Shown here: piece by piece, positions 1 through 9,222 of the stretch | Layout: each line of letters starts with the position of its first letter | Position numbering within the stretch: the stretch's first letter is position 1 | NCBI GenBank assembly: GCA_005805505.1 | Contig: SYMJ01000039.1 | Span: 1 to 42,729, forward strand | DNA length: 42,729 nucleotides | Reading direction: 5' to 3' | Source: Verrucomicrobiales bacterium | GTDB taxonomy: Bacteria; Verrucomicrobiota; Verrucomicrobiia; Limisphaerales; UBA9464 | The notes under the pieces: model-generated | Seen by the model: the letters and a program-made list of their open reading frames with translations, nothing else | Database searches by the model: none | Told to the model about the DNA's origin: nothing | Translations under genes and position numbers: made by a program

Positions 1-1584
1 GAGGTCGAGCGTATCATGAACATGATCGACGGCGTGCTGCTGGTGGTGGATTCGGCCGAGGGTCCTCAGGCCCAGACCCGCTTCGTGCTGCGCAAAGCAC
101 TCGAGGCCGGTGCCAAGCCCATCGTGGTCATCAACAAGATCGATCGCGAGAACGCCAACCCGAAGAAGGTGCTCGACCAGGTGTTCGAACTCTTCATGAG
201 CCTCAACGCGACCGATGAGCAGCTCGACTTCCCCTTCATCTACTGTTCGGCGAAAATGGGTTACGCCAAGAACGAGCTCACCGACGTCACCGACACGATG
301 GAGCCGCTCTACAATGCGATCGCGAAGCACATCCCCCCGCCCCGCGCTCATGCAGGCGAGGGATTTCAGTTGCTGGTGTCCAATTTGGATTACAGCGACT
401 ACATGGGTCGTATCGCTTTCGGCAAGATCGTCGAAGGCAAGCTCACGGTGGGTGAGTCAGCCATCTGCCGCCACGGCAACGGCAAGATCACCAAGGGCAA
501 GATCACCATGCTCTACCACTTCGAGGGCATGAAGCGCATCGAGATCTCCGAGGCCGGCGCCGGCGACATCGTGGGCGTGGCGGGTTTCGAGAACGTCTTC
601 ATTGGCGAATCGCTCTGCGACAGCGAAGCGCGTGCGTCACTGCCCTACATCCCCATCGACCCGCCGACCATTCAGATGGAGTTCGCGGTGAACGACGGGC
701 CTCTCGCCGGTCAAGACGGCAAGCTGGTGACCGCCCGGCACATCTGGGACCGCCTGGTGAAGGAAATTCGCACCAACGTCGCCCTGCGCATCGCGCAAAC
801 CAGCGATCCGAAGATCTTCTCCGTGTCCGGCCGCGGTGAGATGCAAATCGCGATCCTCGTCGAACAAATGCGCCGCGAAGGCCACGAAGTGCTCGTGAGC
901 CGCCCCGAGGTGCTCTGGAAGAAGAGCCCGACGGGCGAACCCCTGGAGCCGATCGAGAAGGTGTTCGTAGAGACACCCAGCGAGAACCTCGGCGCGGTGA
1001 TGGAGTGCTTGGCCTTCCGCAAGGGTCAGATCACCAACATGGTCCACGCCGGCAATTTGGTCTCGGTGGAAGCACTGGCACCCATGCGCGGTCTGATCGG
1101 TTTTGAGACGGACTTGGTCAACATGACCAAGGGCATGGGCGTGATGAGCCATCTGTTCCACGAATACGGCGAAGACCGCGGCGAAATCGCCGCCCGAAAG
1201 AACGGTTCCCTGGTATCCATGGATACCGGTGAAGCGACCTCCTACGCGCTGAACATGGCACAGGAGCGCGGCCGCCTGATGATCGAACCCGGAGATCAAG
1301 TGTACGTGGGCATGATCGTCGGTGAAAACGCCCGTGAGAGCGACATCCCGGTCAACCCGGTGAAGGAAAAGAAGCTCACCAACATGCGCTCCCAGGGCGA
1401 CGGCAAGGGCATCCAGCTCAGCCCGCCGCTGAAGCTGAGCTTGGAGCGCGCTCTCGAGTACATCGACGTGGATGAGTACGTGGAGGCGACTCCGAAGAAC
1501 TTGCGCCTCCGCAAGAAGATCCTCGACGAGAACATGCGCAAGCGCTCCGAGAAGAAGCGTTCGATCCGGTTCGTGGAGGAATAA
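1..1584 (+). CDS. typA: Translational GTPase TypA/BipA, 5' end cut by window
   Basis: This is a ribosome-associated GTPase of the EF-G-like family, linked in other bacteria to ribosome assembly and stress adaptation. The frame is open from base 1, so the gene begins upstream and about 527 codons are visible; the family is usually near 600 residues. The G4 motif NKID (in VVINKIDRENANP) and the G5-like CSAK are present, while the P-loop and DTPGH motif should lie upstream of the window. Domain II, the EF-G-like C-terminal domains (RGLIGFETDLVN, NMRSQGDGKGIQL) and the basic tail RKKILDENMRKRSEKKR follow in the expected order. A strong terminator follows the stop. The internal ATG at 16 is not the real start. 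Confidence 0.96.
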   Translation, partial: EVERIMNMIDGVLLVVDSAEGPQAQTRFVLRKALEAGAKPIVVINKIDRENANPKKVLDQVFELFMSLNATDEQLDFPFIYCSAKMGYAKNELTDVTDTMEPLYNAIAKHIPPPRAHAGEGFQLLVSNLDYSDYMGRIAFGKIVEGKLTVGESAICRHGNGKITKGKITMLYHFEGMKRIEISEAGAGDIVGVAGFENVFIGESLCDSEARASLPYIPIDPPTIQMEFAVNDGPLAGQDGKLVTARHIWDRLVKEIRTNVALRIAQTSDPKIFSVSGRGEMQIAILVEQMRREGHEVLVSRPEVLWKKSPTGEPLEPIEKVFVETPSENLGAVMECLAFRKGQITNMVHAGNLVSVEALAPMRGLIGFETDLVNMTKGMGVMSHLFHEYGEDRGEIAARKNGSLVSMDTGEATSYALNMAQERGRLMIEPGDQVYVGMIVGENARESDIPVNPVKEKKLTNMRSQGDGKGIQLSPPLKLSLERALEYIDVDEYVEATPKNLRLRKKILDENMRKRSEKKRSIRFVEE

Positions 1585-1639
1585 TCTCCGCACACTTGGA
1601 TTACTGGGTTTCCACCGAAACCTCCATCGATCCCTCTCA

Positions 1640-1666
1640 CCCGCCCCGATCTGGGGCGGGTTTTTT
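1640..1666 (+). terminator. Rho-independent terminator of typA
   Basis: A perfect 8-bp GC stem (CCCGCCCC / GGGGCGGG) with loop GATCT is followed by six T. It lies 55 bp after the typA stop, and its T-run meets the end of the convergent Hpt gene. Confidence 0.9.
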
Positions 1667-2088
1667 CATACCTCCGACGGTTCAGATCTAGGGAGACTCA
1701 CCAGCAGCGTGGCGTGGGTGGCCTGCAGTTCGGGTTCCAAATCGGCGTACCGATCACGCAATGCACCGATGAGCTGAAACAACTCAGGATTATCAGGCAG
1801 GCCTGCGGCCAGTTCCACCTCCAGCGCGGCCTGTTTCAGGTCATTGAGCCCAAAAATCGCGGAGGCTCCCTGGATGGAATGAGCACACCGTGCGAGTGAC
1901 GGAAGATCCCCGGCCCCCAGGAACTGCGACAAGAACTCCATTCGGCTGCGGGTGTCGGTGAGGTAAGAGTCGAGGATTTCCGAGAGGCCACCCGAGCCGA
2001 TCTCCCGCAACAAGCCCTCAACCGCCTGTCGGAATCGTACACTGTCGCCGTTGGCCTGCATCAACCTCATCCCCGGGGATTGGTCCAT
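1666..2088 (-). CDS. Solo histidine phosphotransfer (Hpt) domain protein
   Basis: This is a small all-helical phosphotransfer protein expected to pass a phosphoryl group between response-regulator receiver domains in a multistep phosphorelay. The Hpt signature is around residue 70 (ARCAHSIQGASAIFGL, in the pattern H-x3-G-x-S), so His70 is the likely phospho-acceptor. About 140 residues from the ATG at 2088 is normal for a solo Hpt. The frame is open further upstream to 2241, but that would overlap the end of the upstream hydrolase; in-frame ATGs at 2070 and 2061 are also possible starts. No kinase or receiver gene is in the window, so its partners are elsewhere. Confidence 0.75.
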   Translation of the reverse strand: MDQSPGMRLMQANGDSVRFRQAVEGLLREIGSGGLSEILDSYLTDTRSRMEFLSQFLGAGDLPSLARCAHSIQGASAIFGLNDLKQAALEVELAAGLPDNPELFQLIGALRDRYADLEPELQATHATLLVSLPRSEPSEV

Positions 2089-2179
2089 CCGGGTCAAGCA
2101 CAGGATCCCCTTTCCCTCGAACACCCAGGCAATCCTCTCATTCAGCCGGAACGACCAAGCCAACTCCCCTCGTTCCGGC

Positions 2180-3337
2180 TTAGCGCAAAACACTGTCGAG
2201 CCAGGCGTAGGCGGCGCGCCGCTCGGCCTCGGGGAAGTCATGCCCAGAATCCGGCGTCTTGAGCTCTAGGCGTGATTCCGCCCCGTGCAGGGCGAAGACC
2301 GGAGCCGCCGCCGCAAACGCCTTGCGCACCCCGGTGACATCGAAGTTCTCATCGCGGACCGGTGAGTTCGAAAACACACCCCGCGGAGCGATGGCCCCCA
2401 GTACCTCGTAGAAGTCGAATGGGATCCGGCCAGCCTCATTGCCATAAACCGTCCGGATCCGGGGCATATACCGATCACTGGTCCAGCCGGCCACCTTGCC
2501 TCCGTAGTAGTCGTGGAACGGCGTAAACCCACAACTGGTCACAATCGCCTTCAGGCGTGAATCAAAAACAGCGGTGAAGAGCGCGTTGTGGCCTCCCAAA
2601 GAATGCCCAATGACACCCATGCGCCCGGCATCCACCTGCGGGAGCGACTCGAGAAGGTCCACCGCTCGCACGTTGTTCCAAACCGCCTTAATGGAGCCGC
2701 TGGCATGGTGCGCGCCCTGCTTGGCGAAATCGTAGGGGTACTCTCCGAAGGACGGATAATCCGGAACGAGGCACACATAACCCCGCTCGGCCAGTTCGTG
2801 GGCGTAGTGCAGCGACGCACGTCCGCCCAAGCCGGCGGGCTCATCCTTGCCACTGTCGGTGGTTTGATGCAGGCAGAGCATGGCCGGAGCCCGGTGCTGT
2901 AACGCGTGAGGGATGAGCAGCCAGGCAGGCACCCGATCTCCGATTTCTGGCGTGAAGCGAATCTTGCGGCGCAGGTATTTTCCCGAGGAAGTCTCGCCAC
3001 ACTCCTCCAGGTCGAGCGGAACCCGGGATGCTGCGCCGGGGAGCGGACCCATGGCCTGCTGAAGGCCCGCCCGGATGTGCGAGGCCCGTTCGGCCCAGTC
3101 GGCTGGATGGCCCACAGAACGAACGGAGCCCGAGGCATCCCGCACTTCCAGCAACCGGGAATGGTCTGGGTAAGGAATGGCTACTGGGGCGTTCACCATC
3201 GGATCTACCGCCCCGGATACTTGAAGGCCTGCCGCCAAGGCCAACGCCGCCCGGGAAACCCGCGGCGGGTGGTAAGCAGGGGTGAGGACATCCATTACAG
3301 TTGTCATCATCAACGCAATGGCCCGGGTTGCATTCAT
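2180..3337 (-). CDS. Alpha/beta hydrolase, dienelactone-hydrolase/acetyl-xylan-esterase-like
   Basis: The protein has an alpha/beta hydrolase fold and is probably an esterase acting on acylated carbohydrates or similar substrates; the substrate cannot be read from the sequence. Numbered from the ATG at 3337, the nucleophile elbow GHSLGG places Ser246, an acidic residue follows in RDENFD near 330, and the catalytic His is about 366 in DSGHDFPE. The oxyanion-side strand LCLHQTTDSGK and the VPDYPSFGEYP segment are typical of the family. The frame is open to 3385, but that would run through the terminator of the upstream gene. The ATG at 3337 touches the end of that terminator, so starts at 3310, 3307 or 3295 are equally possible. 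The N-terminus is weakly hydrophobic and export is unclear. Confidence 0.8.
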   Translation of the reverse strand: MNATRAIALMMTTVMDVLTPAYHPPRVSRAALALAAGLQVSGAVDPMVNAPVAIPYPDHSRLLEVRDASGSVRSVGHPADWAERASHIRAGLQQAMGPLPGAASRVPLDLEECGETSSGKYLRRKIRFTPEIGDRVPAWLLIPHALQHRAPAMLCLHQTTDSGKDEPAGLGGRASLHYAHELAERGYVCLVPDYPSFGEYPYDFAKQGAHHASGSIKAVWNNVRAVDLLESLPQVDAGRMGVIGHSLGGHNALFTAVFDSRLKAIVTSCGFTPFHDYYGGKVAGWTSDRYMPRIRTVYGNEAGRIPFDFYEVLGAIAPRGVFSNSPVRDENFDVTGVRKAFAAAAPVFALHGAESRLELKTPDSGHDFPEAERRAAYAWLDSVLR

Positions 3338-3369
3338 AAAAAAAGCGGCGATCCCGAAGGATCGCCGCT
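3338..3369 (-). terminator. Rho-independent terminator of the LamG-repeat gene
   Basis: Read on the minus strand, an 11-bp perfect stem (AGCGGCGATCC with its complement) closed by a TTCG tetraloop is followed by seven T. It sits about 20 bp after the stop of the LamG-repeat gene and separates it from the downstream hydrolase. Confidence 0.93.
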
Positions 3370-3389
3370 CGTAGGAACCGATCAACCTC

Positions 3390-6300
3390 TTACTGCTTCA
3401 GACGATAGAACGCCGAGGCCGCAGAGGTGGTGATGGTGATCGAATTATTGGCAACACCGCTCACCGGTGACCAAGCGGCCTCCGAGAGGGAAGCCTTGGA
3501 CTCCAGGACGTACGGCTCAGAACCCGACCAGGAGACGGTCACGGAACCATCGCCATTGCGGGTGAGCTTGATGACCGGACGGGTCGGGGCCGGAGCGGCC
3601 GCGCCGATGAGGACCGGGAGGCCCTCGGGGCTAGGTCCACCGAGTGCGGCCATCTCCCTATCCGACAGCTTGCCGGAGCGGATTTGGACGGAGCTCACGA
3701 ACATCTCACGACGCTCGTCCTGGTCACCGTCACCAAAGAGGATGGCAGTGGCGGACAAGGTGCGACGGGTGTTATCGAGGCTTTGATTGGCAGTCCAATC
3801 GTCCTGCTTGATGCCATCCACGAACTTGGTGACCACCGGAGGGGTGGCAGCCATGTCATAGGCGGCAATGACGCGGTGCCAAGCACCTGCGGTGAAGGCT
3901 CCGGTCCCATTGTAGCCGTTGCCACCCTGGCCGAAGTTGTTGCCCTGCCAGAACAAGTCACCGTCATCGGTGTTGGCGGCGGAGCTGGTCTGCCACAGCG
4001 AGGCGGCACCCGGACCCGTGGTTCCGACGAAGAGGTCGAAGGCCAAGGTGTATTGATTGACGCGGCTGCCGCCACCGTTGGGATTAATGCGGTGAGCCAT
4101 CACGTAGCCGATCTTGTTGGAAAGATCGCCCGGAACGCGCATCACACGGACATCCTTGCCGCCGATGAGATCGACGCCGAGTTCGCTCGCGAGACCGAAC
4201 TTGGTGCCTTCCTTAGTCAGGCCAGCATCACCGTCGAGGTAGGCCAACGGAGCACCAATGGAAGCGCCGAGATCACCGAAGTCGAAGTCCCACTGACCGG
4301 TCACCGTGCTGGTCGGCAGGGCGATGGGGATACCTGAAGCATCCGGGGCGCCGAGCAGCAGCAGTTGTGCATCGCTCAAGCGACCGGCGCGAACCTGGAT
4401 AGAACTCACGAACATCTCGCGGCGCTCATCCTGATCACCATCACCGAAGAGAATGGCCAACGGACCCATGGCGCGGCGCGGGGCGTCGAGGCCCTGGTTC
4501 GCGGTCCAATCGTCCTGCTTGATGCCATCCACGTACTTTACTACCACTGGCGGCGTGGCCGCCATGTCGTAGGCCGCTGCAACGCGGTGCCAAGCTCCCG
4601 CCGTGAAGGTGCCGCGACCATTGTAGCCGCTGCCGCCCTGACCGAAGTTGTTGCCCTGCCAGAACAAGTCACCGTCGTCGGTATTGGCCGTCGAGCTGGT
4701 TTGCAGCAGCGAGGCCGCACCCGGTCCGGCGGTTCCTACGAAGAGGTCAAACACGATCGTGTACTGGTTGACCTTGCTGCCGCCACCGTTGGGGTTGATG
4801 CGGTGGGTCATGATGTAACCAATCTTGTTGGACAAATCGCCCGGAACCTTCATGACGCGGGCATCGCCGCCCGGCAAAGCCGGTACGCCGAGTTCACTGG
4901 CCAAACCAAATGCGGTCCCGGTCTTCGTCAGGCCTTCGGCCCCGTCGAGGTAAGCCAGCGGCGCACCGATGGAGGCACCGAGATCACCGAACTCGAAGTC
5001 CCACTGACCGGTCACCGTAGTGGTCGGCAACGCCACCGGGATGCCGGCAGCAGTCGGGGCTCCCAGAAGGGCCAATTCGGCGTCGCTCAAGCGACCCGCA
5101 CGAACCTGAATGGAGCTCACGAACATCTCGCGGCGCTCGTCCTGATCGCCATCACCGAAAAGAATGGCTGACGAACCCATGGCGCGGCGCGGAGCGTCAA
5201 GGCCCTGGTTGGCGGTCCAATCGTCCTGCTTTATGCCATCCACGTACTTCACCACCACTGGCGGCGTGGCCGCCATATCGTAGGCCGCTGCAACGCGGTG
5301 CCAGGCTCCGGCCGTGAAGGTGCCGCGACCATTGTAGCCGCTGCCGCCCTGACCGAAGTTGTTGCCCTGCCAAAACAAGTCACCGTCGTCGGTATTGGCG
5401 CTCGAGCTGGTTTGCAGCAGCGAGGCCGCACCCGGTCCGGCGGTTCCCACGAACAGGTCATACACAATGGTGTACTGGTTGACCTTGCTGCCTCCACCGT
5501 TGGGGTTGATGCGGTGGGTCATGATGTAACCAATCTTGTTGGACAAATCGCCCGGAACCTTCATCACGCGCGCATCGCCGCCCGGCAGAGCCGGCACACC
5601 GAGCTCGCTGGCCAAACCGAATGCGGTGCCGGTCTTGGTGAGGCCTTCGGCCCCGTCGAAGTAATCCAACGGCGCACCGATGGAGGCACTGAGATCACCG
5701 AACTCAAAGTCCCACTGACCGGTCACCGTACTGGACGGAATGCTGGCCGGGATACCGGCGGCCGAAGGGCTACCGAGTGCAAAACACTCAGCATCGCTCA
5801 GCTTACCGGCGCGAACCTGAATGGAATTAACGAACATCTCACGACGCTCGTCTTGGTCACCGTCACCGAAAAGCACGGCCGTCACCTGAAGGGCGCGGCG
5901 CGGTGCATCGAGACCTTGGTTGGCGGTCCAGTCATCCTGCTTGATGCCATCCACGTACTTGGTCACCACCGGAGGGGTGGCGGCCATGTCATAAGCCGCA
6001 ACAACGCGGTGCCAGGCTCCGGCCGTGAAGGTGCCGCGGCCATTGTAACCGCCGCCACCCTGGCCGAAGTTGTTGCCCTGCCAGAACAAGTCGCCGTCGT
6101 CGGTATTGGCCGTCGAGCTGGTTTGCAGCAGCGAGGCCGCACCCGGTCCGGCGGTTCCCACGAAGAGGTCATACACGATTGTATACTGGTTGACCCGGGT
6201 GCCGCCGCCGTTGGGGGCGATACCGTGGGTCATCACGTAACCAATCTTGTTGGAGAGGTCACCAGGGACCTTCATCACACGAGCGTCACCGCCCGGCAGA

Positions 6301-7565
6301 GCCGGCAGACCGAGTTCGCTCGCCAAACCGAACTTGGTCCCGCCGGCGCTCAGACCGTTGGCTCCGTCGAGGTATTCCAGGGCCTTGCCGGTGGTCGCAC
6401 TCAGGTCACCCTTGTCGAAGTCCCACTGGGCGGCGACACGGGTGGTAGCACCGCCGGTCGTGACAATGCCGAAGGACCAGTTGTTGGTCCGGGTCGTCGA
6501 GGCGGAGTCCGTGAACCGAAGGCTCACCAGGTTGTTGGCCGTGGTGCGGGAGGCATTCGGGTCATACTGCAACTCGATGCGGCTGCCGGTTTTGACCAGC
6601 TTCTGCGGGGTCACCGCAGCGCCATTGAAGTCGAGCTTCACGCCGGAGGTGGCCACCGCGGTGGTGCCATCCTGAATAAGAGCCGTCACCGGAGCGGTGG
6701 CCTGCAAACCGTCGGAGCCAGGGCCCGGGGTGGCTTCGGCCACATAGGGGCCGGAGGAGGAGGCAGCCGTCGAACCGGTGTAGGAGGAAATGGCGCGGAT
6801 GTCGGCCGGATCATTAACCAGGATGCGCTCGCCAGCCTCGTTGACCGTGTACCACTGGAGGTTCGCACCGAGACCGGTCTGCCAGTAGATCATGCGGAAC
6901 GGATACACGCCGGCCACCGGGGCATTCACCGCAAACTGGTTCTCATTGCGTTGTTTGCTCTGGAACGCGCGCGAATTCCGCTCGAACTCTCCCACCTCGG
7001 TCGCGAAGAAATCGCGCGGGTTGGTGCCGACGAACACGGAGTAGGAATCGTCGTTGTTCACGTCGGTGCGATCCGCACCCACGCTGACGCCGAAGGTGGT
7101 CACACCGGCCGGCAGCTTCAGGAAGCCGACGACTTCCACAGCGAAGTTGTCGGTGTGCGAACCATTGCCCGGGACGCCGGGGAACACGCTGGGAGCAAAT
7201 GAGGTGATGAGGGTGCCCTCGATATCAGTGATATCGACCGGGGAACCGTCCAACTCGAAATTAATGGTGTCTACCAAGTAGGCGCCGGCAGGTGAGGTCA
7301 GAGTTCCAGGAATAGCCTCATTGGGCACAGCCACGCCGGCGGCATCCACGAGGGTTCCGTTGATTTGGCGCAGGGCACGGACGCCGTTATTGGCGAGCGC
7401 GGGCTCGGCAGGCCCCTGGAGGGCACGAATGATAAAACCCCGCTCGGTCGATGCCGAAACGGGAAGTTGAGCCGATGAGGGGAGGTTATTAGTGGTTATT
7501 CCGGCTTGGGCAGACTGCAGAGCCGCCAAGGCCGCAAAAACCCAAAGGTTTCTGGGTAGGTTCAT
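3390..7565 (-). CDS. Large secreted protein with four tandem LamG-like domains
   Basis: This 1391-residue protein starts with a signal peptide (FAALAALQSAQA at about 10-21). Residues about 40-260 form a PA14/GLEYA-like region (VTTFGVSVGADRTDVNNDDSYSV, then YPFRMIYWQTGLGANLQW). An Ig-like stretch follows. Then come four tandem 237-residue LamG/concanavalin-A-like units beginning at Gln380, 617, 854 and 1091 (each starts QWDF and contains DGDLFWQGNNFGQGG and FGDGDQDERREMFVSS). The C-terminus (about 1335-1391) is a short Ig-like module ending in AFYRLKQ, of a kind frequent on verrucomicrobial exported proteins. It is probably surface-exposed or secreted and carbohydrate- or protein-binding; no catalytic motif was found. 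It lies downstream of the DUF1501/PSD1 pair and has its own terminator. Confidence 0.85.
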   Translation of the reverse strand: MNLPRNLWVFAALAALQSAQAGITTNNLPSSAQLPVSASTERGFIIRALQGPAEPALANNGVRALRQINGTLVDAAGVAVPNEAIPGTLTSPAGAYLVDTINFELDGSPVDITDIEGTLITSFAPSVFPGVPGNGSHTDNFAVEVVGFLKLPAGVTTFGVSVGADRTDVNNDDSYSVFVGTNPRDFFATEVGEFERNSRAFQSKQRNENQFAVNAPVAGVYPFRMIYWQTGLGANLQWYTVNEAGERILVNDPADIRAISSYTGSTAASSSGPYVAEATPGPGSDGLQATAPVTALIQDGTTAVATSGVKLDFNGAAVTPQKLVKTGSRIELQYDPNASRTTANNLVSLRFTDSASTTRTNNWSFGIVTTGGATTRVAAQWDFDKGDLSATTGKALEYLDGANGLSAGGTKFGLASELGLPALPGGDARVMKVPGDLSNKIGYVMTHGIAPNGGGTRVNQYTIVYDLFVGTAGPGAASLLQTSSTANTDDGDLFWQGNNFGQGGGGYNGRGTFTAGAWHRVVAAYDMAATPPVVTKYVDGIKQDDWTANQGLDAPRRALQVTAVLFGDGDQDERREMFVNSIQVRAGKLSDAECFALGSPSAAGIPASIPSSTVTGQWDFEFGDLSASIGAPLDYFDGAEGLTKTGTAFGLASELGVPALPGGDARVMKVPGDLSNKIGYIMTHRINPNGGGSKVNQYTIVYDLFVGTAGPGAASLLQTSSSANTDDGDLFWQGNNFGQGGSGYNGRGTFTAGAWHRVAAAYDMAATPPVVVKYVDGIKQDDWTANQGLDAPRRAMGSSAILFGDGDQDERREMFVSSIQVRAGRLSDAELALLGAPTAAGIPVALPTTTVTGQWDFEFGDLGASIGAPLAYLDGAEGLTKTGTAFGLASELGVPALPGGDARVMKVPGDLSNKIGYIMTHRINPNGGGSKVNQYTIVFDLFVGTAGPGAASLLQTSSTANTDDGDLFWQGNNFGQGGSGYNGRGTFTAGAWHRVAAAYDMAATPPVVVKYVDGIKQDDWTANQGLDAPRRAMGPLAILFGDGDQDERREMFVSSIQVRAGRLSDAQLLLLGAPDASGIPIALPTSTVTGQWDFDFGDLGASIGAPLAYLDGDAGLTKEGTKFGLASELGVDLIGGKDVRVMRVPGDLSNKIGYVMAHRINPNGGGSRVNQYTLAFDLFVGTTGPGAASLWQTSSAANTDDGDLFWQGNNFGQGGNGYNGTGAFTAGAWHRVIAAYDMAATPPVVTKFVDGIKQDDWTANQSLDNTRRTLSATAILFGDGDQDERREMFVSSVQIRSGKLSDREMAALGGPSPEGLPVLIGAAAPAPTRPVIKLTRNGDGSVTVSWSGSEPYVLESKASLSEAAWSPVSGVANNSITITTSAASAFYRLKQ
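3585..6428 (-). repeat. Four in-frame 711-bp tandem repeats within the LamG protein
   Basis: The word beginning TCCCACTG occurs at 6421, 5710, 4999 and 4288, exactly 711 bp (237 codons) apart each time. The two middle copies are nearly identical over long stretches at the DNA level, while the first and last have diverged more, as expected for expansion by unequal crossing over or gene conversion. Confidence 0.93.
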
Positions 7566-7606
7566 AGTTCAGAGATATCGTCAAAACCTGGCCGCATCGG
7601 TTTTGG

Positions 7607-7625
7607 AAACCTCTGCAGCAGGTTT
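7607..7625. promoter_or_regulatory. Inverted repeat upstream of the LamG-repeat gene
   Basis: AAACCT and AGGTTT form perfect 6-bp arms around a 7-bp spacer, about 45 bp upstream of the LamG-repeat start. It could be an operator or chance; no convincing promoter hexamers were found beside it. Confidence 0.25.
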
Positions 7626-7738
7626 GAGGACTTCACTGGAAATTTACCTAACTGACAACCGTTTCCTCATCGACCCGCGATGGATTTTTACCGTGAACCG
7701 AGGCGTTTCGATGAGGGGTCCTCCTTCCAAAGCACCGA

Positions 7739-9202
7739 TCAGGACATCAGCTCGCGAATCACTCGACTTTCTTCGACACCGGTGAGGCGCTGATCGAGGC
7801 CTTGGTGTCGGTAAGTGAAGCGGCGATGGTCGCGGCCCAAGAGGTGCAGGACCGTTGCGTGGAAATCCCGGATATGCACGGGGTTCTCGACGATGTTGTA
7901 GGAGAACTCGTCGGTGGTTCCATACACCGTACCGCCCTTGGATCCGCCGCCGGCCATCCACATGGAGAAACACCGCGGATGGTGATCCCGGCCGTAATTC
8001 TCCTTCGAAACACCGCCCTGGCTATAAATGGTGCGACCGAATTCACCGCCCCAAATAATCAGCGTGTCATCGAACAGGCCACGCTGCTTGAGGTCAGTGA
8101 TCAGCCCGTAGCAGGCCTGGTCGATGTCCTTGCACTGGGAAGGCATGCGACCTGCCGTATTGGCATGGTGATCCCAGTTATTGAGGTATACCTGCACGAA
8201 GCGCACGCCCCGTTCGACGAGCCGACGCGCCAAGAGCGCAGTGTAAGCAAAGGAACCCGGCTTGCGGGCCTGATCTCCGTAGAGCTGATAAGTGGAGTCC
8301 GGCTCTTGGGCCACCGCCGTCAATTCGGGCACGCTGGACTGCATGCGGAAGGCCATTTCGAACTGCTGAATACGGGTGTGCGTCTCGGGATCGCCCACCT
8401 CGCGATGGGTGATTTCGTTGAGACGACGGAGGCCATCGAGTTGCGAGCGTCGAAGTGTGTCGGGGATGCCTGGCGGGTTGTTGATGAAAAGGATGGGGTC
8501 GCCAGCACTACGAAAGGACACCCCAGAATGTTCACCGGACAAGTAGCCACTCGACCATAATCGGGCAGAAATGGCCTGAATTTGCTCCTTGTTGGTGGGT
8601 TCGGCCACCAGCACCACGAAGGCCGGGAGGTTTTCGTTGAGGCTCCCCAGGCCATAACTCACCCAGGAGCCGATGCACGGACGTCCCGACACCTGATTGC
8701 CCGTTTGCATGGCACAAATGGCCGGCTCGTGGTTGATGGCCTCGGTGTGCATGGACCGAATGAGGCACAAGTCATCGGCCACCTTGCTCGTCCAGGGCAG
8801 CATCTCGGTGTTCATCCAGAGGCCATTGGAGCCCACCTGGCTGAAGCGAAACTTCGACGGCGCGATCGGGAATCGGGTCTGACCGGCGGTCATGGTGGTG
8901 AGCCGCTGGCCGTTGCGCACCGACTCAGGCAGATCCTTGTCGTACCACTCCTGCATCTTGGGCTTGTAGTCCCAGAGGTCCATTTGAGACGGGCCGCCGA
9001 CCATGTGCAGGTAAATGATGTGCTTGGCCTTGGCCGGAAACTGCGACGACCGCAAATCGGCCCCCGTACCCGCTTCGGCCAAACCACGTCCGGCCGCCCC
9101 ACCGAGCAACGAGGCCAACGCCGCATGGCCCATGAGGTTCTTGCCGCGGCCGAGAAAGTGTCGGCGGTTCTCGAGCGCTCGGAATTCCTGGAAGAGGTTC
9201 AT
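7739..9202 (-). CDS. DUF1501 family exported protein (alkaline-phosphatase-fold)
   Basis: This 487-residue protein belongs to the DUF1501 family, abundant in Planctomycetes and Verrucomicrobia and related in fold to sulfatases and phosphatases; its substrate is unknown. The N-terminus ENRRHFLGRGKNLMGHAALASLLGG resembles a Tat signal (RRHFLG followed by a hydrophobic stretch). Family motifs are present: KAKHIIYLHMVGGPSQMDLWDYKP near 60-80, HEPAICAMQTG, and GGEFGRT...YGRDHH in the C-terminal third. It starts 20 bp after the end of the PSD1-type gene, so the two form one operon; this gene order is typical for the two families and suggests a shared exported pathway. Confidence 0.93.
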   Translation of the reverse strand: MNLFQEFRALENRRHFLGRGKNLMGHAALASLLGGAAGRGLAEAGTGADLRSSQFPAKAKHIIYLHMVGGPSQMDLWDYKPKMQEWYDKDLPESVRNGQRLTTMTAGQTRFPIAPSKFRFSQVGSNGLWMNTEMLPWTSKVADDLCLIRSMHTEAINHEPAICAMQTGNQVSGRPCIGSWVSYGLGSLNENLPAFVVLVAEPTNKEQIQAISARLWSSGYLSGEHSGVSFRSAGDPILFINNPPGIPDTLRRSQLDGLRRLNEITHREVGDPETHTRIQQFEMAFRMQSSVPELTAVAQEPDSTYQLYGDQARKPGSFAYTALLARRLVERGVRFVQVYLNNWDHHANTAGRMPSQCKDIDQACYGLITDLKQRGLFDDTLIIWGGEFGRTIYSQGGVSKENYGRDHHPRCFSMWMAGGGSKGGTVYGTTDEFSYNIVENPVHIRDFHATVLHLLGRDHRRFTYRHQGLDQRLTGVEESRVIRELMS

Positions 9203-9222
9203 CGTAGGAAAGTCTCTGGGGG

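Noticed and set aside
637-1593. 318-residue minus-strand open frame
   Set aside because: It is antisense to typA, which has unmistakable motifs; the His-rich low-complexity product is a mirror of codon bias.
5298-7202. 634-residue plus-strand open frame
   Set aside because: It runs antisense to the LamG-repeat gene. The repeated, GC-rich sequence lacks stops in this frame, and the translation is Gly/Ala/His-rich without any family motif.
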